Shown here: piece by piece, positions 19,132-23,464 of the stretch
Position numbering within the stretch: the first letter of the stretch is position 1
How the letters are laid out: each line of letters opens with the position of its first letter
IMG/VR virus record: IMGVR_UViG_3300009177_000118
Coordinates: 1 to 23,464 of that record
Strand: one strand, 5' to 3'
DNA from: a virus
DNA length: 23,464 bases
The notes under the pieces: generated by a model
What the model saw: the letters and a program-made list of their open reading frames with translations, nothing else
Database searches by the model: none
What the model was told of the DNA's origin: nothing
Program-made: the position numbers and the translations under genes

Positions 19132-20518
19132 CGGCAAATTATGCATCAGGCTACCGTATCAGGGTTGGGCGCCGCGCCCCTATCAGGCGGCTCTCTGGGA
19201 CTACCTGGAAGGCGGCGGCAAAAGAGCCGTCGCCATCTGCCACCGGCGCTGGGGCAAAGACGACGTCGCCCTCCATTGGAGCGCTATCGCCGCCCATACC
19301 GGCAAGCCAGCCAATATCTGGCACTGCCTGCCGCTCTACGAGCAAGCGCGGAAAGCGATTTGGACGGCGGTCAACAGCCACACCGGACGACGAAGAATAG
19401 ACGAGGCATTTCCCCCGGAAATTCGCGAATCCACCAACGACGGCCAGATGTTCATCCGGTTCCGCAATGGCTCGACCTGGCAGGTGGTGGGCTCGGACAA
19501 CTACGAATCCCTAGTCGGCACTGGAGCTCACGGAATCGTCTTCTCCGAGTGGAGCCGCGCCAATCCCGCGGCCTGGGCCTATCTGGCTCCAATCCTTGAA
19601 GAAAATAACGGCTGGGCGCTATTTATTACGACTCCGATCGGCAGGAACCACGCCAAGCATACGCTCGACCTGGCGCAGAGCTCGCCCGGCTGGTTCGCCG
19701 AGGTGCAGACGGTTCTGGATTCGGGAGCTCTGCCGCTCGAGGTGGTGGAGACGGCACGCCGGGAATATCACTCGATCTATGGCGTCGATGCCGGCGACGC
19801 CCTCATCCAGCAGGAATATTTCTGCTCATTCGAGGCGGCCATTCTCGGCGCCTATTACGGCAAGCTGATCGCCCAGGCCGAGCGCCAGGGCCGCATTCGC
19901 ACCCTCACCTTGGAGCCCGACCTGCCCATCCACACCGCCTGGGACTTGGGCAAGGGCACCAACATGGCGATCTGGGCCTGGCAGGTGATCGGCAACGAGA
20001 TTCGCGTCCTCGCCGCAGTCCAGGGAGCTCATGACGAAGTCATCCCGGACATGGTCGAACGCCTCGACAGCATGGGTCTCAAGAGCCGCTGGGGCCGCGA
20101 CTACGTCCCGCACGATGCCAAAGTGAAGGAGCTCGGCACCGGGCGCACCCGCATCGAGACGCTGGCCCGGCTGGGGCGCAATCCGGTGCTGGTGCCCGAC
20201 CACAAGGTCGATGACGGCATCGCCGCGGCGAGAACGACGCTGCCGATCTGCTGGTTCGATGAGGTGGGATGCGCCGATGGGCTCGAGGCGCTGCGCCAGT
20301 ATCGCGCCGCCTGGGATGAGGAGCGCAAGGTCTTCAAGAACATCCCCGAGCATGACTGGAGCTCGCACTTCGCCGATGCGTTCAGGTATCTCGCCATGGC
20401 ATGGCGCGAGCTCAAGGCGGCGCCGCCGCCGCCCAAGCCGCAGGGCCGGACAATCTACGAGATGACGCTCAATGAGGCGTGGAAGTTGCGCGAGCCTGAC
20501 AGACCGGACAGAATATAG
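19121..20518 (+). CDS. terL: Terminase large subunit
   Basis: This is the packaging ATPase and nuclease. From GTG 19121 (465 residues), the ATPase domain shows a variant Walker A, CHRRWGKDD (from residue 40), a Walker B-like GIVFSEW (about 138-144) with the catalytic Glu, and the coupling motif ALFITTPIGRN. The nuclease domain shows metal-binding Asp motifs: HTAWDLGKGTNMAIW, RDYVPHDAKVKE and SSHFADAFRYLAMAW. HRRWGKD instead of the usual T/S-ending loop occurs in related podovirus terminases. It starts within the small terminase end and is followed 2 bp later by a methyltransferase. Three GAGCTC sites here use the rare pair GGA GCT. Confidence 0.92.
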   Translation: MTRDGKLCIRLPYQGWAPRPYQAALWDYLEGGGKRAVAICHRRWGKDDVALHWSAIAAHTGKPANIWHCLPLYEQARKAIWTAVNSHTGRRRIDEAFPPEIRESTNDGQMFIRFRNGSTWQVVGSDNYESLVGTGAHGIVFSEWSRANPAAWAYLAPILEENNGWALFITTPIGRNHAKHTLDLAQSSPGWFAEVQTVLDSGALPLEVVETARREYHSIYGVDAGDALIQQEYFCSFEAAILGAYYGKLIAQAERQGRIRTLTLEPDLPIHTAWDLGKGTNMAIWAWQVIGNEIRVLAAVQGAHDEVIPDMVERLDSMGLKSRWGRDYVPHDAKVKELGTGRTRIETLARLGRNPVLVPDHKVDDGIAAARTTLPICWFDEVGCADGLEALRQYRAAWDEERKVFKNIPEHDWSSHFADAFRYLAMAWRELKAAPPPPKPQGRTIYEMTLNEAWKLREPDRPDRI

Positions 20519-20520
20519 GG

Positions 20521-21756
20521 ATGAGCTCCCGTATATTCCTGGGCGGCAAGGTCCGCGTTCATCTTGGCGATAGCCGCGAGGTTCTGGCTGGATTCGATTC
20601 CAGTAGCATCGACTCCGTTGTCTGCGATCCGCCCTATGCCCTGGCCTTCATGGGCAAGTCTTGGGATAACGGCGCGACGGCATTTACCGTCGAGTTCTGG
20701 GCCGAGGTGCTGCGGGTTGTAAAGCCGGGCGGGCATGTCCTGGCCTTCTCCGGCACACGCACCTATCACCGGCTTGCGGTCGCCATAGAGGATGCGGGCT
20801 TTGAGATCCGCGACATGACGGCGTGGATTTACGGGTCGGGCTTTCCGAAGTCGCACGATGTCAGCAAGGGGATTGACAAGACGGAGGGGTATTGGCGCGG
20901 GCGCGCGGGCGCCGTCACAATCGAAACCCAAGTGGCCAAGGGCACCGAATACGAGCGTACGGACAAGGGCGATCCAATCACGGAAGACGCCATCAAATGG
21001 CAAGGCTGGGGCACGGCGCTCAAGCCTGCGTTCGAGCCCATCGTCCTGGCGCGCAAGCCGCTGATCGGCACGGTAGCCGCCAATGTCCTGACGCATGGCA
21101 CCGGGGCGATCAATATAGATGGGTGCAGAGTTGCATCGGATGAAAATCTGAACGGCGGCGCTTACGCACGTCACACGGACACTGACGGTCGCAGCGGCTC
21201 GATGGCTGGACCTCTCAGAAATTCTATCGGCAAGGAGTTTGTTCAGCCAACTGGCCGCTGGCCCGCCAATGTCATCCATGACGGCAGCGCGGAAGTGGTG
21301 GGGGCGTTTCCTGAGAGCGTTTCGCAGAGCGGTGGCAATAGGGGCGCGTCACAGATTTGGGGCAGCGCGCATGGCGAACAGGAACGCAATGGATTCGATG
21401 ATTCCGGTTCTGCCGCCCGCTTCTTCTACACAGCCAAGGCCGACTCCGACGACCGCATCGGTTCCAAGCATCCGACCGTCAAGCCGGTCGATCTCATGCG
21501 CTACCTATGCCGCCTCATCACGCCACCGGGTGGGACCGTGCTCGACCCCTTCGCGGGCACCGGCACAACAGGCGAAGCGGCATGGCTGGAAGGCTTTCAG
21601 GCTGTCCTCATCGAGCGGGAGGCCGAATACATGGCCGACATCGAGCGCCGCATGGCCCTTTGCCTCGCCGGTCCAGTCGAGAAAGCGCACGCCATCGTCA
21701 AGGCCAAGGGCCTGACCGAAGATCCTGGGCCGTTATTCGCGGCAGTGAACGAATGA
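20521..21756 (+). CDS. DNA methyltransferase, beta-class N6-adenine/N4-cytosine
   Basis: This 411-residue enzyme transfers methyl from S-adenosylmethionine to an amino group in a specific DNA site. The order DPPY (36-39, SVVCDPPYALAF), target-recognition region, then FAGTGTTGEAAW (from 344) is that of beta-class enzymes. Other blocks are WAEVLRVVKPGGHVLAFSG, MTAWIYGSGFPKSHD, FEPIVLARKP, and KHPTVKPVDLMRYLCRLITPPGGTVLDPF. No restriction partner is adjacent, so it probably protects phage DNA from host restriction or alters host methylation. It lies between terminase and portal, so is probably expressed late and could mark progeny DNA. The target is unknown; GAGCTC, greatly over-represented here, is one testable candidate. 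Confidence 0.9.
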   Translation: MSSRIFLGGKVRVHLGDSREVLAGFDSSSIDSVVCDPPYALAFMGKSWDNGATAFTVEFWAEVLRVVKPGGHVLAFSGTRTYHRLAVAIEDAGFEIRDMTAWIYGSGFPKSHDVSKGIDKTEGYWRGRAGAVTIETQVAKGTEYERTDKGDPITEDAIKWQGWGTALKPAFEPIVLARKPLIGTVAANVLTHGTGAINIDGCRVASDENLNGGAYARHTDTDGRSGSMAGPLRNSIGKEFVQPTGRWPANVIHDGSAEVVGAFPESVSQSGGNRGASQIWGSAHGEQERNGFDDSGSAARFFYTAKADSDDRIGSKHPTVKPVDLMRYLCRLITPPGGTVLDPFAGTGTTGEAAWLEGFQAVLIEREAEYMADIERRMALCLAGPVEKAHAIVKAKGLTEDPGPLFAAVNE

Positions 21757-21893
21757 GCCTGAGAGATTTCGAGCTCGCGATATTCTATCTGCGCCTCGCC
21801 CATATCGCCGCGCATCGCGACTTCTGGACGACGCCGCTTGAGCTCTATGCCTATGAAGCTGGCCCATTGTGGAGCCCGGTAAGCTATGTATGA
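21753..21893 (+). CDS. 46-residue hypothetical protein
   Basis: ATG 21753 overlaps the methyltransferase stop (ATGA) and the TGA at 21891-21893 lies within the portal start. The protein is helical and aromatic (LRDFELAIFYLRLAHIAAHRDFW), ending ELYAYEAGPLWSPVSYV. It could be a small translational bridge between methyltransferase and portal. Unrecognised. Confidence 0.5.
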   Translation: MSLRDFELAIFYLRLAHIAAHRDFWTTPLELYAYEAGPLWSPVSYV

Positions 21894-23464
21894 CGCTGAC
21901 GACAAGGCCGACGAGACGCCGCAGGACAAGCCAGCGCTACAGCGCCGGTGGCTGAAGAACCTTGCCCAGGCCGAGCGCTATTTCAAGATGTGGTTCGAGC
22001 GCGGCGACAAGATTATCAAGCTGTACCGCAAGCAGGGCGCGACCGATGGCGACGGGAGCTCGATCGCCAGCAAGCGCGCCTTCGCCATGCTCTGGGCCAA
22101 CACCGAGGTCATGAAACCCGTCGTCTATGCGCAGACGCCCGAGCCGGCGATCGCGCGGCGCTTCAAGGACAAGGATCCGGCGGGGAAAACCGCCAGCGAA
22201 ATCCTCGAGCGCGCCTGTACCTACCAGTTCGACCAATACGACCTCGACGGCGCCATCAAGGCGGCGCGTGACGACATGCTGCTCCCTGGCCGCGGTGTCG
22301 TCTGGCTGCGCTTCGTCAGCGATGGCGAGCTCGCCTGCGACTACATCCACTGGCGCGATTTCCTGCATCAGCCGGCACGGCGCTGGAGCCAGATCAACTG
22401 GGTTGCGAAGCGGAGTTGGTTTGCCAAGGACGAGCTCAAGAAGCGCTTCAATGTCGCGGGTGACAAGCTGTCGAAGATGTCGCCCGATTCCATCCCGAAG
22501 TCCTCGACCATGACCGAGGACGAGCGCCGGGCGCTCGAGGGCAAGTACGCGATTTGGGAGATATGGGACAAGGTTTCGCAGAAGGTCTATTTCATCACGC
22601 CGAGCTCGGAGGAACCGCTCGAGGTGAGCGAGCCGTTCCTGCAATTGACCGGGTTCTGGCCGTGTCCGCAGCCGATCTATGCGACGATGACGACCGACAG
22701 CATGATTCCGGTGCCGGACTACAAGTATTACCAGGATCAGGCCGAGGAGATCGATGACCTAACGCGCCGGATCTCGAGCCTGACCGACTCGCTGAAAGTT
22801 GTAGGCTTCTATCCGCGCGGCGCCGAGGATTCGGCAGCGATCGAGAGTGCCCTCGCTCCCGGCACCGAAAACAAGATGATCGGCGTCGAGTCGTGGGCCG
22901 CCTTCGCCGAGAAGGGCGGCGGCAAAGCCATCATCTTCCTGCCGATCGACATGGTGGTGTCGGTGATCCAGGCCTGCGTCGAGCTCAGGCAGCAATTGAT
23001 CCAGGATGTCTACCAGATCACCGGCATCTCGGACATTATGCGCGGGGCGTCGGACCCGAACGAGACTCTCGGCGCGCAGGAACTCAAGGCACAGACCGGC
23101 AGCGTGCGCGTGCGCAACCGGCAACAGGACATCCAGAGGTTCGCCAGGGATATCACCCGCATTGCCTGCGAGATCATGGCCGACAAGTTCTCGCCTGGCG
23201 TGCTGATGGAGATGACGAACCAGAACACCCAGGAAAACCAGACACCGGAGAAGATCGCCGAGCTCGAGCAGGCGTTTCAGCTGTTGAAGAACGATCAACT
23301 TCGCTCATTCCGGGTCGATATTGAGACCGACTCGACCATTCAGCCCGACGAGCAGGCTGACAAGGAGGCCAGGGTCGAGTTCGTGACGGCGATGGGCGGC
23401 TTTCTGCAGGCGGCCATCCCGGCGGCACAGACAGCGCCTGAACTCCTGCCGCTGATGGGCGAGA
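21886..23464 (+). CDS. Portal protein, 3-prime end beyond the window
   Basis: The frame is open from ATG 21886 to the window end (526 codons, no stop), so it is partial. It begins MYDADDKADETPQDKPALQ, then a helical RRWLKNLAQAERYFKMWFERGDKIIKLY. The pattern resembles P22-like portals of alphaproteobacterial phages: AFAMLWANTEVMKPVVYAQTP, ARDDMLLPGRGVVWLRFV, LACDYIHWRDFLH, and ITGISDIMRGASDPNETLGAQ with RVRNRQQDIQRFARDI. Portals form the dodecameric ring for packaging and ejection. It is preceded by terminase and methyltransferase. The remaining 3-prime part and capsid genes should follow outside the window. Confidence 0.88.
   Translation, partial: MYDADDKADETPQDKPALQRRWLKNLAQAERYFKMWFERGDKIIKLYRKQGATDGDGSSIASKRAFAMLWANTEVMKPVVYAQTPEPAIARRFKDKDPAGKTASEILERACTYQFDQYDLDGAIKAARDDMLLPGRGVVWLRFVSDGELACDYIHWRDFLHQPARRWSQINWVAKRSWFAKDELKKRFNVAGDKLSKMSPDSIPKSSTMTEDERRALEGKYAIWEIWDKVSQKVYFITPSSEEPLEVSEPFLQLTGFWPCPQPIYATMTTDSMIPVPDYKYYQDQAEEIDDLTRRISSLTDSLKVVGFYPRGAEDSAAIESALAPGTENKMIGVESWAAFAEKGGGKAIIFLPIDMVVSVIQACVELRQQLIQDVYQITGISDIMRGASDPNETLGAQELKAQTGSVRVRNRQQDIQRFARDITRIACEIMADKFSPGVLMEMTNQNTQENQTPEKIAELEQAFQLLKNDQLRSFRVDIETDSTIQPDEQADKEARVEFVTAMGGFLQAAIPAAQTAPELLPLMGE

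Overview
The window is a segment of a tailed double-stranded DNA phage, or a prophage or contig of one. By gene content it looks like a podovirus-type phage of an alphaproteobacterium. Reasons: a large-terminase gene and a P22-like portal gene close together; a block of ejection-type virion proteins; a collar-domain tail fibre; an endolysin next to small membrane proteins; an Erf plus YqaJ recombination pair; and a high-GC gene style (roughly 60 percent GC, heavy use of ATGA/GTGA stop-start overlaps) typical of Hyphomicrobiales-like hosts. The host is inferred. No integrase, tRNA, rRNA, CRISPR array or insertion sequence is visible. The order (ejection proteins at the left, terminase and portal at the right edge) suggests the capsid and connector genes lie outside the window, to the right in a circularly permuted genome.

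Layout: (1) 1-4618, rightward virion genes: one or two unknowns followed by three proteins resembling podoviral DNA-ejection proteins. (2) 4615-5358, a leftward island between late genes: a 26-residue membrane peptide and an HNH endonuclease, each with its own promoter and operator-like palindrome. (3) 5364-7374, rightward tail fibre, membrane protein, endolysin and second membrane protein, closed by a strong hairpin at 7375-7402. (4) 7435-13217, a leftward early operon: small unknown genes (several under 70 codons), Erf annealing protein, YqaJ exonuclease, two HNH proteins, a helix-turn-helix protein and others, started from a promoter at 13242-13270. (5) 13344-18668, a rightward operon: YdaS/Cro-like regulator, replication initiator-like protein with origin-like iterons inside its gene, a possible helicase-loader-like protein, an HNH protein, several small unknowns and a NusG/RfaH-like protein likely to act in antitermination. 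(6) 18643-18790, a non-coding cluster of 16-bp repeats spaced in multiples of 11 bp around a palindrome, then small and large terminase, a beta-class DNA methyltransferase, a 46-residue protein and the start of the portal gene.

Working model (inference): divergent promoters at about 13240-13325 fire an early leftward recombination operon and a rightward regulator/replication operon. The initiator binds iterons in its own gene. The NusG-like protein may let polymerase read through into terminase, portal and morphogenesis genes. The repeat cluster before terminase may be the packaging recognition site or a late control region. The least expected sequence-level signals are the phased repeat cluster, the intragenic iterons, the operator shared between 4708 and 13249, and a roughly six-fold excess of the palindrome GAGCTC.
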